34,888 nucleotides of DNA from Mycolicibacterium porcinum. GTDB lineage: Bacteria; Actinomycetota; Actinomycetes; Mycobacteriales; Mycobacteriaceae. The notes below the pieces were generated by a model, which worked only from the letters and a program-made list of their open reading frames with translations, made no database searches and was not told the DNA's origin. Location of the stretch: NCBI GenBank assembly GCA_001942045.1, contig MSTD01000054.1, positions 1 to 34,888 of the forward strand, written 5' to 3'. Each line of letters begins with the position of its first letter. The stretch's first letter is position 1. Both the position numbers and the translations under genes were made by a program. Shown here piece by piece: positions 1-8,684 of this stretch.

Positions 1-184
1 GTGGAGGTGGCGGCGGCGGGAACAGCGGCGCCGGCGCCGCTGACATCACGCTCGCCGGCGCCGGCGCCATGCCCTGCACCGGTCCCGCATTCGCCTGACC
101 GGCTATTCCGACGGCTCCGGCCAACAGCGCCCCACCCAGCACCACTCCGCTCAACACGCTTCGCCCAGTCAAATGTCGTGCCAT
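1..184 (-). CDS. Exported proline/alanine-rich protein, 5' end only (runs off left edge)
   Basis: The minus strand reads ATG at 184-182, preceded by a strong AGAGGAG ribosome-binding site 8 nt upstream, and stays open to the window edge (61 codons seen). The N-terminus looks like a Sec signal peptide: MARHLTGR, then a hydrophobic core of about 20 residues, then a likely cleavage site at AQANA-like GQANA|GP. The mature part begins with Ala/Pro-rich sequence ending in a run of prolines. This is a common layout for small mycobacterial secreted or cell-wall proteins, but the family cannot be named from the fragment. The plus-strand frame over the same bases is also open but lacks a ribosome-binding site and is read as a shadow. 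The gene lies downstream of cyp142 on the same strand, with its own probable promoter between. Confidence 0.7.
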   Translation of the reverse strand, partial: MARHLTGRSVLSGVVLGGALLAGAVGIAGQANAGPVQGMAPAPASVMSAAPAPLFPPPPPP

Positions 185-227
185 CTCGTGCACTCCTCTA
201 ATCGTCGCGTCATCCCCCGATATCGCG

Positions 228-244
228 AGATTATCTAATTAGAT
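228..244 (-). promoter_or_regulatory. Possible promoter -10 and overlapping 12-bp palindrome
   Basis: A perfect palindrome ATCTAATTAGAT spans 233-244. On the minus strand it abuts TAATCT (228-233), a reasonable mycobacterial -10 hexamer about 44 nt before the ATG of the exported protein. The spot is AT-rich in a GC-rich surrounding. No good -35 was identified, so this is tentative. Confidence 0.3.
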
Positions 245-309
245 TCGCTATGCGAAACCTGTGAGGCGCATGCACAGCCAACGCTTAACCAGGACATAGG
301 AATACACAG

Positions 310-325
310 CCACCACACATGGTGG
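310..325 (-). terminator. Short hairpin directly after cyp142
   Basis: CCACCA and TGGTGG form a perfect 6-bp stem around a 4-nt loop, beginning two bases beyond the cyp142 stop codon. There is no U-tract. It could end the decarboxylase-cyp142 transcript, but a stem this short is weak evidence. Confidence 0.3.
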
Positions 326-326
326 G

Positions 327-1529
327 TTAAGCACCCAGCGGCGCCGTGGGGGTGAACACCACGGGCATGGCCTCGGGCCCGCTGACGAAGTTGGCCGGAC
401 GCAGCGGCAGCGCCTTGTCGTCGGCCAGCCGCAGGTCGGGCAACCGGGTGAGGAGCCGCTCGAGCATCAACCGCAGCTCCAGGCGGGCCAGCTGGTTGCC
501 GAGGCAAAAGTGCGTCCCGAAGCCGAAAGCCATATGGCTGTTGGGGTTCCGGTCGATCCGGAACTCGTCGGGGTTCTCGAAGACGGCTTCGTCGAAGTTG
601 GCCGATTCGAACATCAGCATGATTTTCTCGCCGGCCTTCAGGTCGGTGCCGTGGAAGGTGGTGTCGGCCGTCAGGGTCCGGCACATGTTCTTCACCGGGG
701 AGGTCCAGCGCAGCGTCTCCTCGATGGCGCCGGGCAGCAGGGACTGGTCGGCTACCAGACGTTCCCACTGATCGCGGTGACGCAACAGCTGGTCGGTACC
801 GCCCGACAGCGTGTGGCGCGTGGTCTCGTCGCCGCCGATCAGGATCAGCAGGGTCTCCATGACGATCTCGTCGTCGCTCATCCGCTGTCCCTCGACCTCG
901 GCGTTCACCAGGATCGAGAAAAGATCGTCGGTCGGCTCGGCACGACGCTTGGCGATCACCTCCATGGTGAACGCCGTGTAGGCGGCGAACGTCTCCATCA
1001 GCATGTTGATGGCCGTCTCGTCGAGGTGTGAACTCAGGCCGCAGACCAGGTCGTCCGACCACTTCAGCAGCATCTCGCGCTCGGTGGGCAGCACGCCGAG
1101 CATGTCGCCGATCACTGCCATGGGCAGCGGCGCGGCGATGTCGCGGACGAAGTCGCATTCCCCACGTTCACACACCGCGTCGATCAGGGTGTCGCACAGG
1201 TTCACGATCGACGGCACCTTGTCCATCACCCGCTTGCGCGTGAAGCCGGAGTTGACCAGCTTGCGGCGCAACACATGTGCCGGATCGTCCATGTCGATCA
1301 TGTAGGGCATGCCCGGCTGATCGGGACGGATGCCACCGGCGTTGGAGAACAGTTCGGGGTTACGTTCGGCGTCGATTACGGCCGCGTAGGTGGTGGCCGC
1401 CGCCAGCCCGTTGCGGTCGCGGAACACTGGCTCGTTGGCCCGCATCCAGCGGTAGGCCTCCCGCGCACCACCGTCGGCATAGAAGTTGCCATTGGTGAAA
1501 TCAACGTCGGGCTTGGACAGTTGAGTCAC
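327..1529 (-). CDS. cyp142: Cytochrome P450 CYP142, sterol C27 monooxygenase
   Basis: The 400-residue protein has the P450 signatures in order: the I-helix oxygen-binding motif GGDETT (232-237), the K-helix ETLR (271-274) and the heme loop FGFGTHFCLG with axial Cys342. The N-terminal region (YADGGAREAYRWMRANEP) and the whole length agree with CYP142 of M. smegmatis and Rv3518c as I remember them. CYP142 oxidises the terminal C27 methyl of cholesterol or cholestenone, starting side-chain breakdown; it is a cytosolic enzyme fed by ferredoxin and ferredoxin reductase, which are not in the window. The start is GTG at 1529, overlapping the stop of the upstream gene as GTGA, with AAGGAG about 7 nt before it, so the two are translationally coupled. 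A hairpin follows the stop. Confidence 0.95.
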   Translation of the reverse strand: MTQLSKPDVDFTNGNFYADGGAREAYRWMRANEPVFRDRNGLAAATTYAAVIDAERNPELFSNAGGIRPDQPGMPYMIDMDDPAHVLRRKLVNSGFTRKRVMDKVPSIVNLCDTLIDAVCERGECDFVRDIAAPLPMAVIGDMLGVLPTEREMLLKWSDDLVCGLSSHLDETAINMLMETFAAYTAFTMEVIAKRRAEPTDDLFSILVNAEVEGQRMSDDEIVMETLLILIGGDETTRHTLSGGTDQLLRHRDQWERLVADQSLLPGAIEETLRWTSPVKNMCRTLTADTTFHGTDLKAGEKIMLMFESANFDEAVFENPDEFRIDRNPNSHMAFGFGTHFCLGNQLARLELRLMLERLLTRLPDLRLADDKALPLRPANFVSGPEAMPVVFTPTAPLGA

Positions 1530-2260
1530 GAAATCTCCTTGGCGTCAGCGAACGTCATCTGTACATTGCGGACCGAGCTGGACAACAACGCCCGTTTGGG
1601 CAGGCCCAAGGCCGCGAGTTCGGCGGCGTACGGATGGTCACCGAGCCGGATTCGGACCCCGCCCGGCCGGTAGCGCACACCGGAAAGCCGCATCTGGCCT
1701 TCGGTTTCGCGCAGCACGCCGTCGAGGCAGGAGAAGGTGGACTGCACCTGAGGTTTGGCGGTGAACGCCGACGGCACCGGAAGACCGGGCTTGAAATCCA
1801 TCCCGACCGCCAGTCGGCCGTCGATGTTCACCTCGAAGCCGAACGGGCTGCCCTCATGAACAGTAAAGTCCGCCAAGACTTTCGGGTAACCCCAGATCTG
1901 TCGCCCGGCCTGCAGCGTGAATTCGCCGTCGACCGGAAGATGGTGCACGAAGGCACCCGCCGAGCCGAGGTCGCGCAGGCCTGAGGACTCCGATCCGGGC
2001 CGGTTCACCATGACGTTGGTGCCGTACTCCAGGTACGGACCCAGGTCGCCGTCGATGTAGCGCATCAGCATCAGCACGACGATGGCCCGGTGCGACCGGT
2101 GCCGATACACGCGCAGGCCGCTGTAGTCGATCATGCGCTGCGCGGCATCGGCGTCCACCGAGAACATCGCCATGTGCTGTTCGGCGGTACGGATCTGCAC
2201 CGGCATCGTCAACACGGTGCCGAGCACATTGTGCTGCGAGGCAGGAGTGGCGTCACTCAC
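1526..2260 (-). CDS. Acetoacetate decarboxylase-like protein (Rv3519-like)
   Basis: The protein has 244 residues and resembles the acetoacetate decarboxylase superfamily. The segment IWGYPKVLADF carries Lys127 in the position of the Schiff-base lysine of that family (GYPK). The context MVNRPGSESSGLRDLGS and the later GVRIRLGDHPYAAEL also fit such beta-barrel proteins. In M. tuberculosis the neighbour of cyp142, Rv3519, belongs to this group and its substrate is unknown; decarboxylation of a steroid-derived acid is only an inference. The start is GTG at 2260. It is the first gene of a two-gene unit with cyp142 and is preceded by a strong inverted repeat 19 nt upstream. No KstR operator was found here, only a half-site (TAGAAC) at 2272-2277. 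Confidence 0.8.
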   Translation of the reverse strand: MSDATPASQHNVLGTVLTMPVQIRTAEQHMAMFSVDADAAQRMIDYSGLRVYRHRSHRAIVVLMLMRYIDGDLGPYLEYGTNVMVNRPGSESSGLRDLGSAGAFVHHLPVDGEFTLQAGRQIWGYPKVLADFTVHEGSPFGFEVNIDGRLAVGMDFKPGLPVPSAFTAKPQVQSTFSCLDGVLRETEGQMRLSGVRYRPGGVRIRLGDHPYAAELAALGLPKRALLSSSVRNVQMTFADAKEIS

Positions 2261-2279
2261 ACCAGTGAATCTAGAACCT

Positions 2280-2312
2280 TGAGTAGACAGGTTGCAACAA
2301 AGTGTCTACTCA
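2280..2312. promoter_or_regulatory. 10-bp perfect inverted repeat, candidate operator upstream of the decarboxylase-cyp142 unit
   Basis: TGAGTAGACA (2280-2289) is repeated inverted as TGTCTACTCA (2303-2312) with a 13-bp spacer that itself contains the palindrome GTTGCAAC (2291-2298). It sits 19 nt before the GTG start at 2260. Size and symmetry suit a TetR- or GntR-type dimer site. It does not match the KstR consensus, nor the KstR2 consensus as I recall it. A transcript-level hairpin is the alternative reading. Confidence 0.6.
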
Positions 2313-2392
2313 TCGGGAACGAACAGCCGCGGACGTACCCGAAAACGCGCATTCACGGGTACCGGCGCGTCTGCTCGCGGCTGGAAACCGGC

Positions 2393-3424
2393 CTACACGA
2401 GGGCGGCGAGGTCCTTGATCTGCTCGACGGAGCGGGCGCCGACGACCATCATGGTCACGCCCGAGGCCTCCCAGGCCTTGATCTGCTCCTTGACGTAGTC
2501 GAGGTTGCCGACGATCGCGGAGTCATCGACCAATTCGTCGGGAATGACCTTGGCGGCTTCATCTTTGCGATCGCTGCGGAACAGCTTGGTGACGTCGTCG
2601 ACGACCTCGGCGTACCCCATCCGGCGGTAGACCTCGGCGTGGAAGTTGGTGTCTTCGGAGCCCATGCCGCCCATGTACAGCGCCAGGTGCGGCTTCATCA
2701 GTTCCATGATCGCGGGCCGGTCGTCGGTCACCACAACCTGTGCGGTCGCGCAGATCTCGAAGGTCTCCCGCGTGCGCCGGGCGCCCGGCCGGGCGAAGCC
2801 CTCGTCCAGCCACTCGTTGTACATGCCTGCAATGCGCGGCGAGTAGAAGATCGGCAGCCAGCCGTCGGCGATCTCGGCAGCCAACGCGACGTTCTTGGGT
2901 CCCTCGGCGCCGAGCATCACCGGGATGTCGGCGCGCAGCGGATGCGTTATCGGCTTGAGGTTCTTGCCCAGGCCGGTGGTGCCCTCGCCGGTCACCGGCA
3001 GCGGGTAGTGCGGGCCGTCGCTGTGCACGGGGGCCTCGCGTGCCCAGACCTGACGCAGGATGTCGATGTACTCGCGGGTCCGGGCCAGCGGCTTGGGGAA
3101 CTTGGCGCCGTACCAGCCTTCGACCACCTGCGGTCCGGACACACCGAGGCCGAGGATGTGGCGGCCACCGGAGAGGTGGTCCAGCGTCAGCGCGGCCATT
3201 GCGCACGCGGTCGGGGTACGTGCGGACATCTGGATCACCGAGGTGCCCAGCCGCATGCGGGTGGTTTCCCGACCCCACCAGGCCAGCGGAGTGTAGGCGT
3301 CCGAGCCCCACGCCTCCGCGGTGAAGACGGTGTCGAAGCCCTCCGCCTCGGCCGCGGCCACGAGCTCGGCGTGATTAGTCGGGGGCTGCGCGCCCCAGTA
3401 TCCGAGTTGCAGACCCAACTTCAT
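2393..3424 (-). CDS. Luciferase-like F420-dependent oxidoreductase (Rv3520c-like)
   Basis: This 343-residue protein has the features of the bacterial luciferase-like/F420-dependent family: MKLGLQLGYWGAQPP at the start, EAEGFDTVFTAEAWGSD (beta2-region), RMRLGTSVIQMSARTP, then DHLSGGRHILGLGVSGPQVVEGWYG, and a C-terminal motif VGNLDYVKEQIKAWEASGV. Rv3520c of M. tuberculosis, at the same place in the sterol cluster, is the evident counterpart. Such enzymes are cytosolic TIM barrels using F420 or FMN; the substrate here is unknown and a steroid CoA thioester is only a guess. The ATG at 3424 is divergent from the DUF35 operon across a 58-bp gap that holds a KstR operator, so both directions are probably sterol-induced. 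Confidence 0.88.
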   Translation of the reverse strand: MKLGLQLGYWGAQPPTNHAELVAAAEAEGFDTVFTAEAWGSDAYTPLAWWGRETTRMRLGTSVIQMSARTPTACAMAALTLDHLSGGRHILGLGVSGPQVVEGWYGAKFPKPLARTREYIDILRQVWAREAPVHSDGPHYPLPVTGEGTTGLGKNLKPITHPLRADIPVMLGAEGPKNVALAAEIADGWLPIFYSPRIAGMYNEWLDEGFARPGARRTRETFEICATAQVVVTDDRPAIMELMKPHLALYMGGMGSEDTNFHAEVYRRMGYAEVVDDVTKLFRSDRKDEAAKVIPDELVDDSAIVGNLDYVKEQIKAWEASGVTMMVVGARSVEQIKDLAALV

Positions 3425-3460
3425 TTAGATCGCCTTCCCACGTGTCCTTGCCACGATTGT

Positions 3461-3474
3461 TAGAACCTGTTCTA
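3461..3474. promoter_or_regulatory. KstR operator between divergent units
   Basis: TAGAACCTGTTCTA matches the KstR consensus TnnAACnnGTTnnA at every fixed position, with only the two central bases breaking symmetry. It lies in the 58-bp gap between the F420-type oxidoreductase (minus) and the DUF35 gene (plus), 8 nt before the GTG at 3483. KstR is the TetR repressor of mycobacterial cholesterol genes, released by a cholesterol-derived CoA ester. Confidence 0.93.
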
Positions 3475-3482
3475 CTCGATGT

Positions 3483-4475
3483 GTGACAGCCAGCCAAAGC
3501 AGCCCGGCCTCGACAGATCACCGCGAGCCGCCTCTTTCCGCGCCACTGAAACTGTCTTTTGACTACACCCGTTCAGTAGGCCCTCTGCTCAGTCAGTTCT
3601 TCACCGCCCTGCGCGAGCGCCGGATCGTCGGCGTGCGCGGGTCTGACGGACGCGTGCACGTGCCACCCGCTGAGTATGACCCGGTCACCTACGAGGCCCT
3701 GACCGAGGTCGTGCCGGTAGCCAGCGTGGGCACCGTCGTGTCCTGGACCTGGCAGCCCGAGCCTCTCGAGGGTCAGCCGCTCGACCGGCCGTTCGCCTGG
3801 GCGCTGATCAAGCTCGACGGCGCCGACACGCCGCTGCTGCACGCCGTGGACGTCAAAGAAGGCGAGCTGACCACCGGCGCTCGGGTGCACGTGCACTGGG
3901 TCGATGAGCCGGTCGGCGCGATCACCGACATCGCGTACTTCGTCCCCGGCGAGATCGCCGAGGACGTCCCCGCGGTGGCGACCGATGACCGTGACCCGGT
4001 CACCATGCTGGTCGTGCCCTCGTCCATCGAGATCCAGCACACCGCCTCGCGCCCGGAGAGCACCTACCTGCGGGGTCTGCGCGACGGCAAACTGCTGGGC
4101 GCCCGCACCGGTGACACGGGCAAGGTGTACTTCCCGCCCAAGGAGGCCGATCCGGCCACCGGCAAGGAGCTCGACCAGTTCGTCGAACTCGTCGACAAGG
4201 GCACGGTCACCACCTTCGCGATCATCAACATCCCGTTCGCCGGCCAGCGCATCAAGCCGCCGTACGTCGCGGCCTATGTGCTGCTCGACGGCGCCGACAT
4301 CCCGTTCCTGCATCTGGTCACCGACATCGATGCGTCCGAGGTCCGGATGGGTATGCGAGTCGAAGCGGTGTGGAAGCCCCAGGAGGAATGGGGCCTCGGC
4401 ATCGACAACATCTCGCATTTCCGGCCGACGGGTGAGCCCGACGCCGACTACGACAGCTACAAGCACCACCTGTAA
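3483..4475 (+). CDS. Tandem DUF35 (OB-fold) protein, partner of the Ltp enzymes (Rv3521-like)
   Basis: The 330-residue protein is an internal duplication. Residues about 20-160 and 185-315 each read as a DUF35 unit, for example FFTALRERRIVGVRGSDGRVHVPP beside YLRGLRDGKLLGARTGDTGKVYFPP, each followed by a VT(T/S)-type OB-fold strand and a (V/L)LDGAD-P-LH segment. DUF35 proteins pair with thiolase-like enzymes; in ChsH2-Ltp2 such a domain forms the steroid side-chain aldolase. Neither copy keeps the paired CxxC cysteines of the usual zinc ribbon. The start is GTG at 3483, just behind the KstR operator, and ltp4 follows after 13 nt. Its likely job is the structural or substrate-binding partner of Ltp4 and/or Ltp3. 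Confidence 0.85.
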   Translation: MTASQSSPASTDHREPPLSAPLKLSFDYTRSVGPLLSQFFTALRERRIVGVRGSDGRVHVPPAEYDPVTYEALTEVVPVASVGTVVSWTWQPEPLEGQPLDRPFAWALIKLDGADTPLLHAVDVKEGELTTGARVHVHWVDEPVGAITDIAYFVPGEIAEDVPAVATDDRDPVTMLVVPSSIEIQHTASRPESTYLRGLRDGKLLGARTGDTGKVYFPPKEADPATGKELDQFVELVDKGTVTTFAIINIPFAGQRIKPPYVAAYVLLDGADIPFLHLVTDIDASEVRMGMRVEAVWKPQEEWGLGIDNISHFRPTGEPDADYDSYKHHL

Positions 4476-4488
4476 AGGGAAACCTCAC

Positions 4489-5552
4489 ATGACTCTTCGT
4501 GATGTCGCTGTCGTCGGCTTTGCACATGCCCCGCATGTGCGCCGCACTGATGGCACCACCAACGGCGTCGAGATGCTGATGCCGTGTTTCGCCAGCCTCT
4601 ATGAAGAACTCGGCCTGCAGCAGACCGACATCGGCTTCTGGTGCTCCGGGTCTTCCGATTACCTTGCCGGACGCGCCTTCTCGTTCATCTCGGCGATCGA
4701 CTCGATCGGCGCGGTGCCGCCGATCAACGAATCGCACGTCGAGATGGACGCGGCCTGGGCGCTGTACGAGGCCTACATCAAGATCCTGACCGGCGAGGTG
4801 GAGACCGCGCTGGTGTACGGCTTCGGCAAGTCCTCGGCCGGTGTGCTGCGTCGAGTGCTGGCCCTGCAGACCGACCCGTACACCGTCGCGCCGCTGTGGC
4901 CGGATGCGGTGTCGCTGGCCGGACTTCAGGCCCGGTTCGGGCTCGACGCCGGTAAGTGGACCGCCGAGCAGATGGCCCAGGTGGCTCTGGATTCGTATGC
5001 CGCGGGCGGCCGCGTCGACAGCGAGCAGGTCACGGGCAGTATCAGCGAATTGCTGGACCGGCCGTTCTTCGCCGACCCGCTGCGCCGCCACGACATCGCC
5101 CCGATCACCGACGGTGCCTCGGCCATCGTGCTGGCGGCCGGCGACCGGGCCCGCGAATTGCGCGAAAACCCGGCCTGGATCACGGGTTTCGAGCACCGCA
5201 TCGAGACCCCGGTGCTCGGTGCCCGCGACCTGACCGTCTCGACCTCGACGGCCGCGTCGGCGCAGGCCGCCACCGGCGGTGACACCAGTTCGATCGAGGT
5301 GGCCGAGATCTACGCCCCGTTCACCCACCAGCAGTTGATCCTCACCGAGGCGATCGGGCTGGGCGAGAACACGAAGATCAACCCGTCGGGCGGCGCATTG
5401 GCCGCCAACCCGATGTTCTCGGCCGGACTCGAGCGCATCGGTTTCGCCGCGCAGCACATCTTCGACGGCTCCGCCGGGCGCGTGCTTGCTCATGCCACCA
5501 GTGGCGCTGCGCTGCAACAGAACCTGGTCGCGGTCTTGGAGGGCAAGAACTA

Positions 5553-5553
<1 letters not shown>
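4489..5553 (+). CDS. ltp4: Thiolase-fold lipid-transfer protein/aldolase Ltp4
   Basis: A 354-residue thiolase-superfamily protein, with counterpart Rv3522. The N-terminal strand MTLRDVAVVGFAHAPHVRR and the C-terminal motif INPSGGALAANPMFSAG are typical of SCP-x/Ltp proteins. The position of the thiolase nucleophile is changed: the expected Cys lies in INESHVEMD, where none is present, so classical beta-ketothiolase chemistry is unlikely. In Rhodococcus, Ltp3 and Ltp4 are required for degrading C24-branched sterol side chains and are thought to be aldol-lyases. The start at 4489 has AGGGAAA upstream and lies 13 nt after the DUF35 gene; a longer open frame reaching back to 3904 overlaps that gene and is rejected. 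The stop overlaps the ltp3 start by one base (TAATG). Confidence 0.9.
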
Positions 5554-6727
<1,174 letters not shown>

Positions 6728-6728
<1 letters not shown>

Positions 6729-7606
6729 TGAAGTACACGCTCAGCGTGGCCATGGGCCCGCTCGAGCACCTGACCGGATTGGCCCGCACCGCAGAGGAAG
6801 TCGGGTTCGATTCGATCGCGCTGCCGGACTCACTGTTCTACATGGAGAAGCAGGCCGCGGACTATCCGTACACCCCGGACGGTTCGCGGATGTGGAACGC
6901 CGACACCCCGTGGGTCGATCCGCTGATCGCGGCCGCCTCGATGGGGGCGGCGACGTCGACGCTGCGCTTCTACACCAATGTGATGAAGCTCGGCTCACGC
7001 AATCCGCTGCTGCTGGCCCGCCAGGTCGGCTCGGTGGCCAACCTGACCAACAACCGGTTCGGGTTCGGTGTCGGGATCGGCTGGGCGCCGGAGGAATTCG
7101 AGTGGTGTGGGGTGCCGTTCGCCAAGCGCGGCGCCCGCGTCGACGAGATGATCGAGGTGCTCAAGCTCGTGCTCGGCGGCGGCATGGTCGAGTTCCACGG
7201 CGAGTTCTACGATTTCGAGCGCCTGCAGATGAGTCCCGCGCCGTCGCAGCCCGTCCCGTTCTACGTCGGCGGGCACACCCCGGTCGCCCTCAAGCGGGCG
7301 GCCCGGGTGGGTGACGGGTGGACCAGCGCGATGATGACGTGCGCGCAGCTCGCCGAGACCGTGACGGCGATCAACAAGCTGCGGGCCGAATATGGCCGGG
7401 CCGATGAGCCGTTCGAGTTCCAGGCGGTGTGCATCGACAAGTTCGACCTTGACGGGCACCGTGAGCTGGCCGAGGCAGGTATCACCGACAACATCGTCAT
7501 CCCGTGGATGCTCGAGGGCCTGGGCTTCGACGCCCCGCTGGAGAGGAAGCAGGATTCGCTCAAGCGGTTCGCCGACACCTATATCCACTCCGGCTGGCAG
7601 GACTGA
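6728..7606 (+). CDS. Luciferase-like (F420-dependent) oxidoreductase
   Basis: The 292-residue protein MKYTLSVAMGPLEHLTGLARTAEE... has luciferase-like monooxygenase features: EEVGFDSIALPDSLFY near the N-terminus, TLRFYTNVMKLGSRNPLLLARQVGSVANLTNNRFGFGVGIGWAPEEFEWCGVPF in the middle, and PVPFYVGGHTPVALKRAARVGDGW toward the C-terminus, all typical of F420-dependent members. It is distinct from the 343-residue protein encoded at 2393-3424. The ATG at 6728 overlaps the ltp3 stop (TGATG); an in-frame start at 6692 lies inside ltp3 and is less likely. As part of the KstR-headed ltp operon, it probably oxidises or reduces an intermediate of sterol side-chain cleavage. I recall no gene at this exact place in M. 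tuberculosis. Confidence 0.88.
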
Positions 7607-7607
7607 C

Positions 7608-8021
7608 ATGGCCATCACCAACCCCGAACACCCAGCGCATCTGGCGGGCAAGCGATCCCGGGACGCGGTGGCGGCCCGGGACAAGCAGGCCTGGCTCGCC
7701 AATTTCGCCGACGACGCGATCGTGCAGGATCCCATCGGGCCGTCGTTCTTCGATCCGGAGGGCAACGGGCACCAGGGCAAGGAAGCCATCGCGGCGTTCT
7801 GGGACAAGGCCATCGCCCCGACCGACAACCTCGAGTTCAAGTTCGTCGACACGTTCCAGTGCGGCGATGAGGAAGCCAACGTCGGCAGCATCGTGACCAC
7901 GATGGGCGGCCACCGCATCACCACTCCGGGTGTTTTCACCTATCGGGCGAACGAGGCGGGGCAGTTGGTGGCGTTGCGGGCGTACTGGGAAGTGGACCGC
8001 GCGAGCGCCGAGAAGCTCTGA
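7608..8021 (+). CDS. SnoaL-like/NTF2-fold protein (ketosteroid-isomerase-like)
   Basis: The protein has 137 residues and starts with ATG one base after the preceding stop. FADDAIVQDPIGPSFFDPEGNGHQGKEAIAAFWDKAI is the standard N-terminal layout of SnoaL-like proteins, the same fold as ketosteroid isomerase. VFTYRANEAGQLVALRAYWEVDRA completes the cone. This superfamily includes isomerases, dehydratases and hydrolases, so the reaction cannot be assigned. Its place as last gene of the ltp operon suggests a small steroid-related substrate. A long hairpin lies 6 nt after the stop. An in-frame upstream extension from 7392 overlaps the previous gene and is rejected. Confidence 0.85.
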   Translation: MAITNPEHPAHLAGKRSRDAVAARDKQAWLANFADDAIVQDPIGPSFFDPEGNGHQGKEAIAAFWDKAIAPTDNLEFKFVDTFQCGDEEANVGSIVTTMGGHRITTPGVFTYRANEAGQLVALRAYWEVDRASAEKL

Positions 8022-8027
8022 CACCTC

Positions 8028-8092
8028 TCGCCGAAACGGCATTCCAGCAGGAGAAGTACGAGTAGCCACCTGCCGGAATGCCGTTTCGGCGA
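8028..8092. terminator. Long bidirectional hairpin between convergent genes
   Basis: Two 24-base arms (8028-8051 and 8069-8092) pair with a single mismatch around a 17-nt loop, exactly filling the gap between the SnoaL-like stop and the gamma-carbonic-anhydrase-like stop. There is no strong U-tract, which is common in mycobacteria. Its symmetric placement supports termination in both directions. Confidence 0.8.
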
Positions 8093-8098
8093 ATTGCG

Positions 8099-8623
8099 CT
8101 AGAGCTCGGCCAGCCCCGTCAGGTAGCGCTGGGCCAGCTCGCGGTACGCCGCCGGGTTGGTCTGCACCCACATTTGTGCACCGGTACCCGCGATCGGTCC
8201 GCGGATCTTCGCGGGTGCACCGGTGACCAATACCTCGTCGGGAATCTTGGTGCCCCCAACCACCAGTGAATGCGCCGCGATCAGGCTGCGCCGGCCGATG
8301 ACCGCCCCGTCGAGCACGGTGCAGTGGTTGGCGATCAGTGCCTCCTCGCCCACGTGCGCACCGTGCACGACGCACATGTGGGCGACGGTCGCGCCGGGGC
8401 CGATGTCGACCGGGATTCCCGGCGGCGCGTGCAGCACCGAGCCGTCCTGAACGTTGGCGCCCTCGCGGATGACGATGGGGGCGAAGTCGCCGCGCAGCAC
8501 GGTGTTGAACCATACGGAGGCACCGGCCTCGACCGTCACGTTGCCGATCAGGGTTGCCGTCGGGGCGACGAATGCGCCTGGGTCGACCACGGGCGCCCGG
8601 CCCTCGAACGAAAACAGCGGCAT
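8099..8623 (-). CDS. Gamma-carbonic anhydrase-like hexapeptide-repeat protein (Rv3525c-like)
   Basis: The 174-residue protein starts MPLFSFEGRAP and is a left-handed beta-helix made of hexapeptide repeats such as PTATLIGNVTVEAGASVWFN and IGPGATVAHMCVVHGAHVG. His65, His82 and His87 occupy the positions of the three zinc/iron ligands of gamma-carbonic anhydrases, so metal binding is likely; actual hydratase activity is not shown for this subgroup. Length and sequence agree with Rv3525c as remembered. The start at 8623 was chosen for that agreement; in-frame starts at 8632 and 8851 exist, but the latter would overlap the divergent lipoprotein gene. Why the gene stays inside the sterol block is unknown. 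Confidence 0.85.
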   Translation of the reverse strand: MPLFSFEGRAPVVDPGAFVAPTATLIGNVTVEAGASVWFNTVLRGDFAPIVIREGANVQDGSVLHAPPGIPVDIGPGATVAHMCVVHGAHVGEEALIANHCTVLDGAVIGRRSLIAAHSLVVGGTKIPDEVLVTGAPAKIRGPIAGTGAQMWVQTNPAAYRELAQRYLTGLAEL

Positions 8624-8684
8624 CGTCCACATATACCGCAGGAAACGGGCCGCAGCGCGACGACGCGTACCCTGAACAGTAACT

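Noticed and set aside
2272..2285. Possible KstR operator upstream of the decarboxylase
   Set aside because: Only the left half (TAGAAC) fits; the GTT half is replaced by TGA.
2090..3463. Plus-strand open frame of 457 codons
   Set aside because: It runs antisense through the decarboxylase start and the whole F420-type oxidoreductase gene, has no domain signal and reflects GC-rich third-position bias.
3904..4488. Upstream extension of ltp4 giving a 549-residue protein
   Set aside because: The extra part is Arg/Ser-rich shadow of the DUF35 gene in another frame; the ATG at 4489 has a ribosome-binding site and gives a normal family length.
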